DNA from: Lewinellaceae bacterium
GTDB lineage: Bacteria; Bacteroidota; Bacteroidia; Chitinophagales; Saprospiraceae
DNA length: 64,000 bases
NCBI GenBank assembly: GCA_020636255.1
Contig: JACJYE010000009.1
Span: 1 to 64,000 of the forward strand
Direction of reading: 5' to 3'
Positions 48,830-57,834 of the stretch are shown here, piece by piece. Below the pieces are notes generated by a model. It made no database searches. It saw only the letters and a list, made by a program, of their open reading frames with translations, and was not told the origin of the DNA. Position numbers and translations under genes: made by a program. The stretch's first letter is position 1; every line of letters begins with the position of its first letter.

Positions 48830-51124
48830 CTATAATATCTGCAGCTTTGCGAACTTCAGCATGATCCGCCGCTGTTGTGGCTCATCGGATTGGGGGAAAA
48901 ATATGGTGGCCACGCGGTTGGTTGCCGAGCCGTCGATGCTGAGCACTTTACCTTCGCCAAACTTGAGGTGCAGCACCTTCATCCCCGTTTGTATCTGTTC
49001 GGCGGAGGCAGCTTTAAAATCTTTAGGGTCGATGTTGAGGGCGGGGCGCTGGGGCTGGCGTTTGAAGTGGCCGGACACACTAGCGTTGCTACTGCTGCTG
49101 GGCGTGGGCTCGATGTTGTCCAGCAGCGAAGCGCGGGAGCGGACGTGGGCCGTGCTTTCCATGTGTTTTCCGGGGATCTCTTCCAGGAACCTGCTGGGTT
49201 CGTTATAGCGCATCTGCCCGAAGCGGTAGCGGCTCACGGCGTAAGATAGGGTGAGGAACTGTTCGGCGCGGGTGATGGCCACGTAGAACAGGCGGCGCTC
49301 CTCGTCCAGCCCTTCCGGCGTCTCCATGGCCATGAACGACGGGAATAGTTTTTCTTCCAGCCCCACGACGAATACCGATTTGAATTCCAGCCCTTTTGCC
49401 GAATGCACCGACATGAGCGTGATGTGGTCGGTACCGCTCTCATTTTCGTCCAGGTCAGTCAGCAGGGCAATGTTCTGCAGGTAGCTGGCCAGCGATTTGT
49501 CGGGCACGGTTTCCGTGTCGATCACGGTATGCTCTTCCACAAAGGCTTTGATGCCGTCGAGCAGGGCGTTGACGTTTTCCAGCCTGCCGATGCCTTCCAC
49601 AGTCGTATCGTTTTTTAGCTCATCCAGTATGCCTGAGCGTTTGGCGATGTAGGCGGCCAGTTCGTAGGCGTTGTCGGACGCCAGCCGGAGGTTGAAGGAT
49701 TTGGCCATGCCGACAAAGTCGCTGATGGCATTCCGGGCGCGGGAGCTCACCTGTACGTTGCCCAGGCATTCCCACAGAGGTTTCTCCAGCTTGTCGGCCA
49801 GTTCGCCCACCTTGTCAATGGTGGAATTGCCGATGCCCCGCTTGGGATAGTTGATCACCCGGCGCAGGGCCTCGTCGTCGTGTGGGTTAACGGCCAGGCG
49901 CAGGTAGGCGATCAGGTCTTTGACCTCTTTGCGCTGGTAAAAAGACAGCCCGCCGAATACGCGATAGGAGATGTTGTAGCGCCGGAGGTATTCTTCAAAA
50001 ACGCGCGACTGGGCATTGGTGCGGTACAGGATAGCGATATCGCCGTTGCTGAGGTGGTATCGGTTTTTCTGCTCCAGGATCGTATCGGCTATGCGCTTGC
50101 CCTCTTCCCCGTCGGTCAGGGCCTTGATGACAAGGATGCGGTGGCCATCGCCCTTATCCGACCAGATGGTCTTCTGTATCTGTCGGCTGTTATAGGTGAT
50201 AACTTCATTGGCGGCCTTGACGATGTGCTCGGTAGACCGGTAGTTCTGCTCCAGTTTGAATATCTTGATACCAAAAGGCTTGAAATCATCCTCGAAATCC
50301 AGGATATTCTGGATGGTGGCCCCCCGGAAGGCATAGATGCTTTGGGCATCGTCGCCTACGACGCATATATTGCGGGGGCTGCTTTCATAGTTGACGAACT
50401 TCCGCACGATGGAGTACTGCAGATGGTTGGTATCCTGGAACTCGTCGACCAGCATATACCTGAACTTGCCACGGTACTTGTCCAGCACGTTGTCGGGGTT
50501 CGTCTGGAATAGCTCATAAAGGCGGTACAGGAGGTCGTCAAAGTCCATAGCGCCGGAGCGCTTGCAGCGGGCGACGTATTTCTGATAGATGGCGTAGGTA
50601 TGGGGGCGTTTGGCCAGGCGGTCCTGCTGCCGCAGTTCTTCATCCTGTTCGTAGAGCTTGGGCGTGATGAGGTTGCTTTTGGCCGAGGAGATGCGTGAGC
50701 GTACGGTATTGACGTTATAGGCGTTCTTGTCGAGGTTCATCTCCTTGATGATGGCGTTGAGCACGCTTTTGGAGTCCTCGGTATCGTAAATGGTAAAGTT
50801 GGGAGGGTAGCCGATCTTATCGGCCTCGACGCGCAGGATGCGGGCGAAGATGGAGTGGAAGGTGCCTGCCCATACTTTATTGGCCCGTTCGCCCACCACT
50901 TTTTCTATGCGCTCCTTCATTTCTCTGGCGGCCTTATTGGTAAAAGTGAGGGCCAGGATCTCCCAGGGCGCCACGCCTTGTTCGATGAGGTGGGCGATGC
51001 GGTAGGTGAGCACGCGCGTTTTTCCTGACCCCGGCCCGGCTACGACCAGCACCGGCCCGTCGGTGGCCGTTACGGCCTGCCGTTGCACATCGTTGAGCTG
51101 CTTCAGGTAGTTGTTGGTAATCAT
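48830..51124 (-). CDS. uvrD: UvrD/PcrA-type DNA helicase
   Basis: The protein of 764 residues is an SF1A 3'-5' helicase. Motif I is GPGSGKT (30-36), motif II YMLVDEFQDTN, motif III CVVGDDAQSIYAFRGA, and motif IV EQNYRS. Motif V contains TLMSVHSAKGLEFKSVFVVG, and motif VI is EERRLFYVAITRA. The C-terminal end has a Tudor-like KVLHLKFGEGKVLSIDG as in PcrA/UvrD. It unwinds DNA in excision and mismatch repair and clears RecA and stalled polymerase. Full length, no disruption. Confidence 0.95.
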   Translation of the reverse strand: MITNNYLKQLNDVQRQAVTATDGPVLVVAGPGSGKTRVLTYRIAHLIEQGVAPWEILALTFTNKAAREMKERIEKVVGERANKVWAGTFHSIFARILRVEADKIGYPPNFTIYDTEDSKSVLNAIIKEMNLDKNAYNVNTVRSRISSAKSNLITPKLYEQDEELRQQDRLAKRPHTYAIYQKYVARCKRSGAMDFDDLLYRLYELFQTNPDNVLDKYRGKFRYMLVDEFQDTNHLQYSIVRKFVNYESSPRNICVVGDDAQSIYAFRGATIQNILDFEDDFKPFGIKIFKLEQNYRSTEHIVKAANEVITYNSRQIQKTIWSDKGDGHRILVIKALTDGEEGKRIADTILEQKNRYHLSNGDIAILYRTNAQSRVFEEYLRRYNISYRVFGGLSFYQRKEVKDLIAYLRLAVNPHDDEALRRVINYPKRGIGNSTIDKVGELADKLEKPLWECLGNVQVSSRARNAISDFVGMAKSFNLRLASDNAYELAAYIAKRSGILDELKNDTTVEGIGRLENVNALLDGIKAFVEEHTVIDTETVPDKSLASYLQNIALLTDLDENESGTDHITLMSVHSAKGLEFKSVFVVGLEEKLFPSFMAMETPEGLDEERRLFYVAITRAEQFLTLSYAVSRYRFGQMRYNEPSRFLEEIPGKHMESTAHVRSRASLLDNIEPTPSSSSNASVSGHFKRQPQRPALNIDPKDFKAASAEQIQTGMKVLHLKFGEGKVLSIDGSATNRVATIFFPQSDEPQQRRIMLKFAKLQIL

Positions 51125-51187
51125 TTACTTTCTTTTGGGTTTCGCTATTTCACTGTTCCATGGCCAGCAGTGAAATCGTGAAACCAT

Positions 51188-51538
51188 TCAGCGCTTATCT
51201 TCGCCTTCCAGTGCTTCCCAGTATTCCACTGCCCGCCGGGTGTGAGGGATGCAGATGGAGCCGCCTACGAGGTTGGCGATAGCGAACAACTCGAACACTT
51301 CGGCCCGGGTGACGCCCAGCTCATAGCAGGTACCGAGGTGATAGCGGATACAGTCGTCGCAGCGCAACACCATAGAAGCAACCAGCCCGAGCAGTTCTTT
51401 GGTTTTTGCAGAAAGCGCCCCCTCAGTATACGCATTGGTGTCGAGATTGAAAAAGCGTTTTAAAACTTTATTGTCTTCCGCCAGGATTTTCTCGTTCATC
51501 CGGCCCCGGTAGTCGTTGAAATCGTTTACGATGGACAT
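51188..51538 (-). CDS. Carboxymuconolactone decarboxylase-family (AhpD-like) protein
   Basis: This helical protein of 116 residues contains the family's KTKELLGLVASMVLRCDDCI with the redox pair C-x2-C followed by the His (CDDCIRYHLG), then VTRAEVFELFAIANLVGGS. Members act as peroxidase or disulfide-exchange proteins rather than decarboxylases. It lies between uvrD and the arginase-fold gene on the same strand. Confidence 0.85.
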   Translation of the reverse strand: MSIVNDFNDYRGRMNEKILAEDNKVLKRFFNLDTNAYTEGALSAKTKELLGLVASMVLRCDDCIRYHLGTCYELGVTRAEVFELFAIANLVGGSICIPHTRRAVEYWEALEGEDKR

Positions 51539-51573
51539 ATTTCACAATAATTTGGTCAGTATCTCGGCCTCGA

Positions 51574-52668
51574 TCAGGAGAACCTGGCCAGTGCTTTGAC
51601 CAGCCTTTCGGGCAGTTCATCCTGGCAGGCCATTTTGTAGTCGTTGTACGAGCAGGGCACCAGATAGTGGCGCTGGTATTTGGCTCGGGTTTTCAGGGGC
51701 ACCTGCATCCACCACCGGCCGCTTCTTTCGCTGCGCCAGAAGGTGAGCTGATAGTCGAGCTTCTTGAAGTCGACGATATATTCCACCAGCCCGTCTGTTG
51801 AAACGGGGAAATCCCCTTTGCGGTTGAAAAAGCCGTCGATGAAATACCAGATGATGAGCGCTGCCGTTTTCGCGCCTTGTTTTTTATCATCGAGAGCCTG
51901 CTGATAACCATAGATGCCAAAGGCTTTGAGCTTGTCGCTCATGCCGGCATAGCGGGCGGCCTGGCAGGCTTCTTCCACGGTAAAACCTGAAGGCCCTGGG
52001 TCTTCCTGGCCGGGAGCTTCCGAATGTTTAAGGGCGGAGAGGTTGAGGCTTAGCAGGTCGGCATCGCGGATGATAGGTTCAAGTTCCGGCAGGTTGGCTT
52101 TGGCGCTACCCAGGCGTACGTAATCGAAATGCCGTTTGTCGAGGTATTCGAAGATGCCGGGCTCCGTATAATGGGCCTGGCAACCGATAAAGCTGAGGTG
52201 GAAAAGGCTGGCGTGTTTGCTATCCAGTATTTCCCGCAGGAAAAGTCCCGGATTGTCACTGCCGTCGAGGCTGTAGCGGATGCGCTCATCCACCACGGCC
52301 AGGCTGACCAGTTTTTGTAATACCTGAAATGCTTTGTACTGGGCCAGCGCCTGCTGCGGTTGGTTCCCGATGATAATGGGAAAGACCTGCCCGTCGAGCA
52401 GTTCGCGGATGATGGGGATGATGAAGGAAATGTCCTGTTTGCGGACGTTGCCAAGGTCGGCAATTTCCAGCCCCTTGAAGGGGAAGCTAAGCTGGTACAG
52501 CTCTTCCCGGATGGCGCCGGCGTCCTTGTCTCCTATACCGATAATGGCCAGGCGGGCTTCTTTCAGGCTGGGCAGGCGCTTGGTATACAGATGGATTTTG
52601 CGCCCCAACTGGTGTGCATTCAGGCCTTCTTCAGGTAACTCCAGCGGGTGAAGCCAGTTCTGGAACAT
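51574..52668 (-). CDS. Arginase-fold (formimidoylglutamase-like) protein lacking metal ligands
   Basis: The protein of 364 residues has the ureohydrolase fold: LAIIGIGDKDAGAIREELY, FPIIIGNQPQQAL, SLAVVDERIRYS, LHLSFIGCQ and LLSLNLSALKHSEAPG. In active enzymes these positions carry GGDHS, DAHxD and SxDxDxxDP, the manganese ligands. Here they read GNQPQ, DERIR and LNLSALK, so few or none remain. It is thus likely inactive as a hydrolase, or uses other chemistry. Similar degenerate members are often labelled formimidoylglutamase in Bacteroidota. No histidine-degradation gene is nearby. Confidence 0.75.
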   Translation of the reverse strand: MFQNWLHPLELPEEGLNAHQLGRKIHLYTKRLPSLKEARLAIIGIGDKDAGAIREELYQLSFPFKGLEIADLGNVRKQDISFIIPIIRELLDGQVFPIIIGNQPQQALAQYKAFQVLQKLVSLAVVDERIRYSLDGSDNPGLFLREILDSKHASLFHLSFIGCQAHYTEPGIFEYLDKRHFDYVRLGSAKANLPELEPIIRDADLLSLNLSALKHSEAPGQEDPGPSGFTVEEACQAARYAGMSDKLKAFGIYGYQQALDDKKQGAKTAALIIWYFIDGFFNRKGDFPVSTDGLVEYIVDFKKLDYQLTFWRSERSGRWWMQVPLKTRAKYQRHYLVPCSYNDYKMACQDELPERLVKALARFS

Positions 52669-52728
52669 GGTTTACTTTGCTTTGGCAGCAAAGGTAAGGT
52701 ATTAGCCAGGAATTTGTCATTTTTGCAC

Positions 52729-53892
52729 ATGCCAAACAACGACGCCCCACTTTACACGCCGCAATTCTTACTGCTCTGCCTTAGCCATATTCTCTTTGCA
52801 GGCAGTTTTAACATGATCATTCCCGAGTTGCCGGCTTACCTCAGCAGCCTCGGCGGGGAAGACTACAAGGGGTTGATCATCGCGTTGTTCACGCTTACGG
52901 CGGGCCTGTCCCGCCCTTTCAGCGGCAAACTTACCGATACGGTAGGGCGCATGCCTGTGATGATCTTCGGCAGCCTCGTTTGCGTGGTGTGCAGCCTGAT
53001 TTACCCATTGCTCAGCTCAGTGGCGGGCTTCCTGCTGCTGCGCCTCATGCATGGGTTTTCCACCGGCTTTAAACCGACGGCCTCTTCGGCATACGTTGCA
53101 GATATTGCGCCCTATTACCGGCGGGGCGAAGCGATGGGGGTACTGGGCGTGAGCATGAATATCGGCTCTTCTATCTCTCCGCCGCTGGGCAGCTGGATGG
53201 CCAATGTGTTTTCCCTCGACCTTATGTTCTATGCTTCTTCCGGCCTGGCTTTGCTGTCTATCGTTATTCTGCTCGGCCTCAGGGAAACCCTGCAGGACAG
53301 GCAGCGGATGGCGTGGTCATCGCTTTCGGTTTCCCGCAGGGAGATCATCGAACCCCGGGCATTGGCGCCGGCAGTAGTCATTGCCTTGTCGTACCTGAGT
53401 TTCGGCGCCATCCTGACCATCGTACCCGACCAGAGCGACTACCTGGGCATGGCCAACAAAGGGCTCTTCTTTACCAGTTTTACAGCTTTCTCGGTCCTGT
53501 CCCGGATCGTGGCGGGCCGGATGTCCGACCGCTTCGGGCGGGTGCCCGTGCTGAAAGTTGCCCTGGTGCTCTCGGCCGTATCGCTGGTACTTATCGGGCA
53601 GGCTCACACTCCGGCCATGTTGCTGGCGGCTTCGGGTTTTCTGGGTTTCTCGACCGGCATCGTCGGCCCGGCGGCTTTCGCCTGGGTCGTCGACCGCAGC
53701 TCCGACCAGCACCGGGGGCGGGCTCTGGCCACAGCTTACATCGCACTGGAAGTAGGCATCGGTATCGGCGCCCTGGGGGCCGCCTGGCTTTATGGCAATA
53801 AGGCCGAGAACTTTCCGATAGCGTTCTACTGGACGGCCGTTATGGCCCTGGCCGCCCTGGCCTATGTGCAGCTGGCGAAGCTGAAAGGCTGA
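52729..53892 (+). CDS. Major facilitator superfamily transporter
   Basis: The protein of 387 residues has 12 predicted membrane helices. The family loop between helices 2 and 3 is seen as GKLTDTVGRMPVM and its half-repeat as GRMSDRFGRVPVL. Helix 4 begins LRLMHGFSTGFKPTASSAYV. It resembles drug or sugar efflux carriers, but the substrate is not clear. An upstream frame exists, but ATTTTTGCAC directly before the ATG acts as a -7-like box. It diverges from the arginase-fold gene. Confidence 0.88.
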   Translation: MPNNDAPLYTPQFLLLCLSHILFAGSFNMIIPELPAYLSSLGGEDYKGLIIALFTLTAGLSRPFSGKLTDTVGRMPVMIFGSLVCVVCSLIYPLLSSVAGFLLLRLMHGFSTGFKPTASSAYVADIAPYYRRGEAMGVLGVSMNIGSSISPPLGSWMANVFSLDLMFYASSGLALLSIVILLGLRETLQDRQRMAWSSLSVSRREIIEPRALAPAVVIALSYLSFGAILTIVPDQSDYLGMANKGLFFTSFTAFSVLSRIVAGRMSDRFGRVPVLKVALVLSAVSLVLIGQAHTPAMLLAASGFLGFSTGIVGPAAFAWVVDRSSDQHRGRALATAYIALEVGIGIGALGAAWLYGNKAENFPIAFYWTAVMALAALAYVQLAKLKG

Positions 53893-53928
53893 TATATAAG
53901 AAGTGTCCAATAAACAAGCTCTAAGTTT

Positions 53929-53936
53929 TACCTTTG
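53929..53936 (+). promoter_or_regulatory. -7 box (TACCTTTG) of the amino-acid dehydrogenase
   Basis: TACCTTTG lies 30 bp before the chosen ATG at 53967. A TTG start at 53934 would fall inside the box and can be dismissed. The repeat motif AAACAAGCTCTAAG lies just upstream. Confidence 0.5.
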
Positions 53937-53966
53937 CGGGAGCAACAACCAAATTTGGCCAAAAAC

Positions 53967-55214
53967 ATGAAAGAATCACTTCAGCGCTATAAAGACAAGC
54001 GCCCGGAAATCGTATTTGAATGGCATGATACGGAGACGGAAGCCGAAGGCTGGATCGTCATCAACTCCCTCCGAAACGGCGCTGCCGGTGGCGGCACCCG
54101 GATGCGGGAAGGCCTCACGAAAGAAGAGGTGGTCTCCCTCGCCAAGGTCATGGAGATTAAATTTTCCGTATGCGGGCCCGACATCGGGGGGGCAAAGTCA
54201 GGCATCAATTTCAATCCTAAAGACCCCCGCCGCAACGAGGTCCTGCGCCGTTGGTATAAAGCAGCTTACCCCATCCTGAAAAACTATTACGGTACAGGCG
54301 GCGACCTCAATATCGACGAGCTCAAGGATGTTATCCCGATCACGGAGGCCCTTGGGCTCTGGCATCCGCAGGAGGGCATCGTCAACGGGCATCTCAATTC
54401 CTCCAGCGGCGAGAAGGTGAAGGTCATCGGCCAACTGCGCTATGGCTGCGCCAAGATCGTGGAAGACCCGCGCTTTGTACCCGACAACCACAAATATGCT
54501 GTCGCCGACCTCATTACCGGATTCGGAGTGGCCGAGTCGGTGCGCCACTATTACAGTATTTACCACAGCGCCAGCCTTCAGGGTAAAACGGCCATCATTC
54601 AGGGTTGGGGCAATGTAGCCTCGGCAGCGGCCAGCTACCTCACCCTGGCAGGTGCGCGCGTGCTGGGTATCATCGACCGCGAGGGTGGCGTCATCAGCGA
54701 GCAGGGCTTTGATATGGAAGCGACCAAGCAGCTCTTCGTGGGCAAAGACGGCAACAGGCTGGTGGCCGATCACATGATCTCCTTCGAAGAGGTGAACGAA
54801 CGCATCTGGAAGCTGGGCGCCGATATCTTTATTCCAGGCGCAGCCTCCAAACTGGTCACCCGGCAGCAGGTGGCCGATATGCTGGCCGGAGGCCTGGAGG
54901 TGATCGCCTGCGGCGCCAACGTGCCTTTCGTCGATGACGGCGTTTTCTTCGGCCCTACCGCCGAGTATGCCGACCAGCACGCCAGCCTTATTCCCGACTT
55001 TATCGCCAACTGCGGTATGGCCCGCGTTTTTGCTTACTTTATGGAACCCGAAGCTGAAATGACCGATGAGGCCATTTTTACCGACGTGTCGGCAACCATC
55101 CGCGGGGCTTTACAACAGACGTATGAGCACCACCCCGCGCCTACTATGGTCTCAGCATCGGCACTCGACATCGCCCTAGGCAAGCTGATGCGGGAAGCCT
55201 CCAGCGTGGTGTAG
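53967..55214 (+). CDS. Glu/Leu/Phe/Val dehydrogenase
   Basis: The protein of 415 residues is an NAD(P)-dependent amino acid dehydrogenase. The substrate domain has GAAGGGTRMREGLTKEEV and the catalytic Lys region CGPDIGGAKSGINFNP. The Rossmann domain has KTAIIQGWGNVASAAASYL and IPGAASKLVTRQQ. It reversibly deaminates an amino acid to a 2-oxoacid and ammonia. Glu versus Leu/Val cannot be told from what I can see. A branched-chain type would feed the fused E1 encoded at 38251, but the genes are far apart. Confidence 0.88.
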   Translation: MKESLQRYKDKRPEIVFEWHDTETEAEGWIVINSLRNGAAGGGTRMREGLTKEEVVSLAKVMEIKFSVCGPDIGGAKSGINFNPKDPRRNEVLRRWYKAAYPILKNYYGTGGDLNIDELKDVIPITEALGLWHPQEGIVNGHLNSSSGEKVKVIGQLRYGCAKIVEDPRFVPDNHKYAVADLITGFGVAESVRHYYSIYHSASLQGKTAIIQGWGNVASAAASYLTLAGARVLGIIDREGGVISEQGFDMEATKQLFVGKDGNRLVADHMISFEEVNERIWKLGADIFIPGAASKLVTRQQVADMLAGGLEVIACGANVPFVDDGVFFGPTAEYADQHASLIPDFIANCGMARVFAYFMEPEAEMTDEAIFTDVSATIRGALQQTYEHHPAPTMVSASALDIALGKLMREASSVV

Positions 55215-55455
55215 GCAGGGCGGGAATGAGACTGGGTGACTGGTTATCAGGGAACCTTGAAACCTCGAACCTGGAACTTTGAACGGCCCCAGAAACCCAA
55301 GCAAAAGGCGTGGCCCTTGTACTGGCCCTGCGTCATAAGTAAAAAGCAGTGGTGATAACAGATATTAAGGCGAGGGGGCAGGTATAAACCACTGATGTCC
55401 AGATTGCTTTTTCTCCCTTTCCCGGCCTTTATGCTTTACTTAGACGGTAGTTTTC

Positions 55456-55486
55456 TTGGTCTGTGAAAAAAATCGCGGTAAATTTG
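55456..55486 (+). promoter_or_regulatory. Promoter with long leader for the OmpA-like gene
   Basis: TTG (55456-55458) and TAAATTTG (55479-55486) are 20 bp apart. Transcription would begin about 225 nt before the gene. The preceding part of the 503-bp gap (55215-55455) shows nothing I can assign. Confidence 0.5.
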
Positions 55487-55646
55487 CAACACTACTATGT
55501 AAAAATAAGTATAAGCACAAGGTGTGAGCTTCAAAAAAAGAATGCTGCATCAGCCAGGAAGGCTACTATCTATTACCGATTTGAGTATACGTAACAAAAA
55601 CCTCAATACTGTTTTTGTTGCCTTTTCAGGCGATAAAAGATAATCC

Positions 55647-55679
55647 GGAGGTTTGGCAGTATGTCACTGTCAAACCTCC
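55647..55679 (+). promoter_or_regulatory. Leader hairpin upstream of the OmpA-like gene
   Basis: GGAGGTTTGGCAGT and ACTGTCAAACCTCC form a 14-bp stem with one G-T pair and a 5-nt loop. No T-run follows, so it is more likely an mRNA-stabilising or regulatory hairpin in the 5' leader than a terminator. It ends 38 nt before the ATG. Confidence 0.5.
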
Positions 55680-55717
55680 TCTATTAGAGTAACAAGATTA
55701 ATCACAACTTAATCCCT

Positions 55718-57196
55718 ATGACTATGACGAAGCGAACTACCCTAATGCTGGTTATGGCCTTCTCCCTGGGCCTTGCAGGTAGCCTTCAAGCCCAAAAACA
55801 AAACAGCGGATTTGCAACGCCCAGAGACATGTTTGAGGTCGGTGTACAGGGCGGCCATTTCTTTATTTCCGGTGATGTGAACAACAAGCCCGGTTATGCT
55901 GCCGGCCTGCATATCCGGAAGTCGTTGGACTACGTGTTCTCCCTGCGCCTCGATGGCATGTACGGCATGGCTTTCGGTGAAGAGGGCGCTGCTGAGGCCA
56001 ACAACTACCGCGAGAACGAGACCACCATTATCATGGGTACGGCTTATGGCGTCATCTCCGCCAACAGCCTGCGCTGGAACCAATCGGTGCGCAAAGTGAA
56101 CCTCTATGCCATGGTTGGCGCCGGCGGCAGTTATTTCAATGCCAAAAAGCGCGAGGATCCGAACCGGCCTTTTTCCGACCCGGGTTATGACTTCGCCCCG
56201 CACTTCGCCGGCGGCGTAGGTGTCGATTTTCGCATCAGCCCTCGCTTTAACGTAGGCCTCGAACACCAGACTATGGTGCTGTTCAGCAGCAAGGCCGACC
56301 TCGTCGACGGCTTCAATGTGCAAAGAGGCGGCTCCACGGAGCGCTCGCTGTTCAGAGATGTCATGCACTTCACCGGCATCAAGCTTAACTTCAACATCGG
56401 AAGCACCAGCAACCGTTCCGAGCCTCTCTACTGGGTGAACCCGCTGGAATCGGTGATGAATGACCTTTCGCAGATGAAGGAACAGCAGGCCCTGGCCCTC
56501 GAAGATAATGATAATGACGGTGTGATCGACGCCATCGACCAGGAGCCCAACACGCCTCCCGATGTGCCGGTTGATACCAAAGGCCGCACCCTTGATAGCG
56601 ACCACGACGGTGTTCCTGACTATAAGGACCGCGAACCCTACTTCCCGCCCCGCCCCGGCGAGCGCGTCAACGAAGAAGGTGTCGTCGTCAACCCCATGGG
56701 CCCCCAGGGTGGTGTTAGCGAAGACCGCGTCCGGGAGATCATCGCCGAAGAACTGCAGAACTACCAGCTTCGCGACCAGAGTGGCGCCGGCGGCGCTGCG
56801 GTCACGGAATGGTTCCTGCCGATGATCCACTTTGGTACGGATAGCTATTCGATCAAGTACTCCGACTACGGGACCCTGGCCAGCATCGGCCGCATGATGA
56901 AAGGCAACCCTAACATCCGCCTGGTCGTCACCGGCTTTGCCGATGCAACGTCTACGGAATCCTATAACAATGCCCTGTCCTACAAGCGCGCCAATGCCGT
57001 GATCGAGCATTTGGTGAACAACCATGGCGTAGGCCGCGGCCGCTTTGTATTGCAGTGGAAAGGCGAAAGCGAACTGCTGGTGCCTAGCGGCGGAAGCTAT
57101 ATGAACCGCAGGGTTGAATTCCGCGTGGCCCAGCCTGACGACGTGGAAATGGACCCGCCGGCCGGCACGAGCAAACCTGCAGGCGACGGTTATTGA
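55718..57196 (+). CDS. OmpA-family outer-membrane protein with calcium-type repeats
   Basis: The protein of 492 residues has a signal peptide (MLVMAFSLGLAGSLQAQ). An N-terminal beta-barrel (about 30-240) is followed by two thrombospondin type-3-like acidic repeats (DNDNDGVIDAIDQ and DSDHDGVPDYKD, about 265-308) and a linker. The C-terminal OmpA domain (about 360-475) carries peptidoglycan-binding residues in VVTGFADATSTESYNNALSY and MNRRVEFR. It ties the outer membrane to the cell wall. The long leader and strong hairpins suggest an abundant, regulated protein. A second ATG six bases downstream is possible. Confidence 0.9.
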   Translation: MTMTKRTTLMLVMAFSLGLAGSLQAQKQNSGFATPRDMFEVGVQGGHFFISGDVNNKPGYAAGLHIRKSLDYVFSLRLDGMYGMAFGEEGAAEANNYRENETTIIMGTAYGVISANSLRWNQSVRKVNLYAMVGAGGSYFNAKKREDPNRPFSDPGYDFAPHFAGGVGVDFRISPRFNVGLEHQTMVLFSSKADLVDGFNVQRGGSTERSLFRDVMHFTGIKLNFNIGSTSNRSEPLYWVNPLESVMNDLSQMKEQQALALEDNDNDGVIDAIDQEPNTPPDVPVDTKGRTLDSDHDGVPDYKDREPYFPPRPGERVNEEGVVVNPMGPQGGVSEDRVREIIAEELQNYQLRDQSGAGGAAVTEWFLPMIHFGTDSYSIKYSDYGTLASIGRMMKGNPNIRLVVTGFADATSTESYNNALSYKRANAVIEHLVNNHGVGRGRFVLQWKGESELLVPSGGSYMNRRVEFRVAQPDDVEMDPPAGTSKPAGDGY

Positions 57197-57253
57197 TGGC
57201 AGCAATGCCGGGAGCTCCGAAGTAAGCGCTGAGGGTATTCCCGGAAAATAAAA

Positions 57254-57321
57254 AACCGCAAAGGCACAGAGAACGCGGAGTGGATGTATACTTCTTCGCG
57301 TTCTCTGTGCCTTTGCGGTTA
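57254..57321. terminator. Bidirectional terminator with 23-bp perfect arms
   Basis: Arms ACCGCAAAGGCACAGAGAAC plus GCG and their exact complement enclose about 21 bases. An A-run precedes and a T-run (TTTTTTTT) follows. It lies between convergent genes and would end transcription from both sides. The arm sequence may itself be a dispersed repeat. Confidence 0.75.
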
Positions 57322-57354
57322 ATTTTTTTTGCAGGCTTTCTTGATACAGCCCGG

Positions 57355-57753
57355 TTATACGAGGTCTTTTTCTCTCCACTCGCGCTTGCCCGTATCCTGC
57401 CGCGTCTCGCGGGGGTCGAGCGGCTCGGGGCCTTGCTCCCAGCGGCGGCGGCCGCGCTCTTCCATCCAGGCTTCCCAATCTTCACCGAACCAGCCATGGG
57501 CTCCGGGCCAGCCGAAAGCTTTGATGTAGTGTATGGCTACAAAAACACCCCATATCATACTTGCCTTCCACATGCCCCAAACACCACTACCCATCAGGAA
57601 CAATACAGCCATGACGAGGTTGAAGGTGAGGAAGCTGCGCAGATGCCTGAAAAACTTCACTTTTTCGGAAACGGGGCCATGTCTGTAATACTGGCGCTCT
57701 CTATAATGCATGGATCGATGGTGTCTTTTACACATGGTGGAATGATTTTTCAA
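57355..57753 (-). CDS. 2TM-domain protein
   Basis: The protein of 132 residues has a basic, His/Arg-rich start. Two close membrane helices follow (HLRSFLTFNLVMAVLFLMG and WKASMIWGVFVAIHYIKAF), then a charged tail beginning GWFGEDWEAWMEERGRRRWE. This matches the small 2TM-domain family often next to histidine kinases or regulators in Bacteroidota. No such partner is adjacent here. Its role is unknown. Confidence 0.75.
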   Translation of the reverse strand: MKNHSTMCKRHHRSMHYRERQYYRHGPVSEKVKFFRHLRSFLTFNLVMAVLFLMGSGVWGMWKASMIWGVFVAIHYIKAFGWPGAHGWFGEDWEAWMEERGRRRWEQGPEPLDPRETRQDTGKREWREKDLV

Positions 57754-57834
57754 CCAATGTAATCGCAGTGGCCCCCAAAGTCTATTTTTTTCGGCCGAAG
57801 GGGTGGAAAGGGCGTATGAATCGAGGGAAAATAC

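Noticed and set aside
55742..57478. Long open frame (578 codons) on the minus strand
   Set aside because: It is antisense to the OmpA-like gene and also runs through the terminator hairpin. No domain is recognisable.
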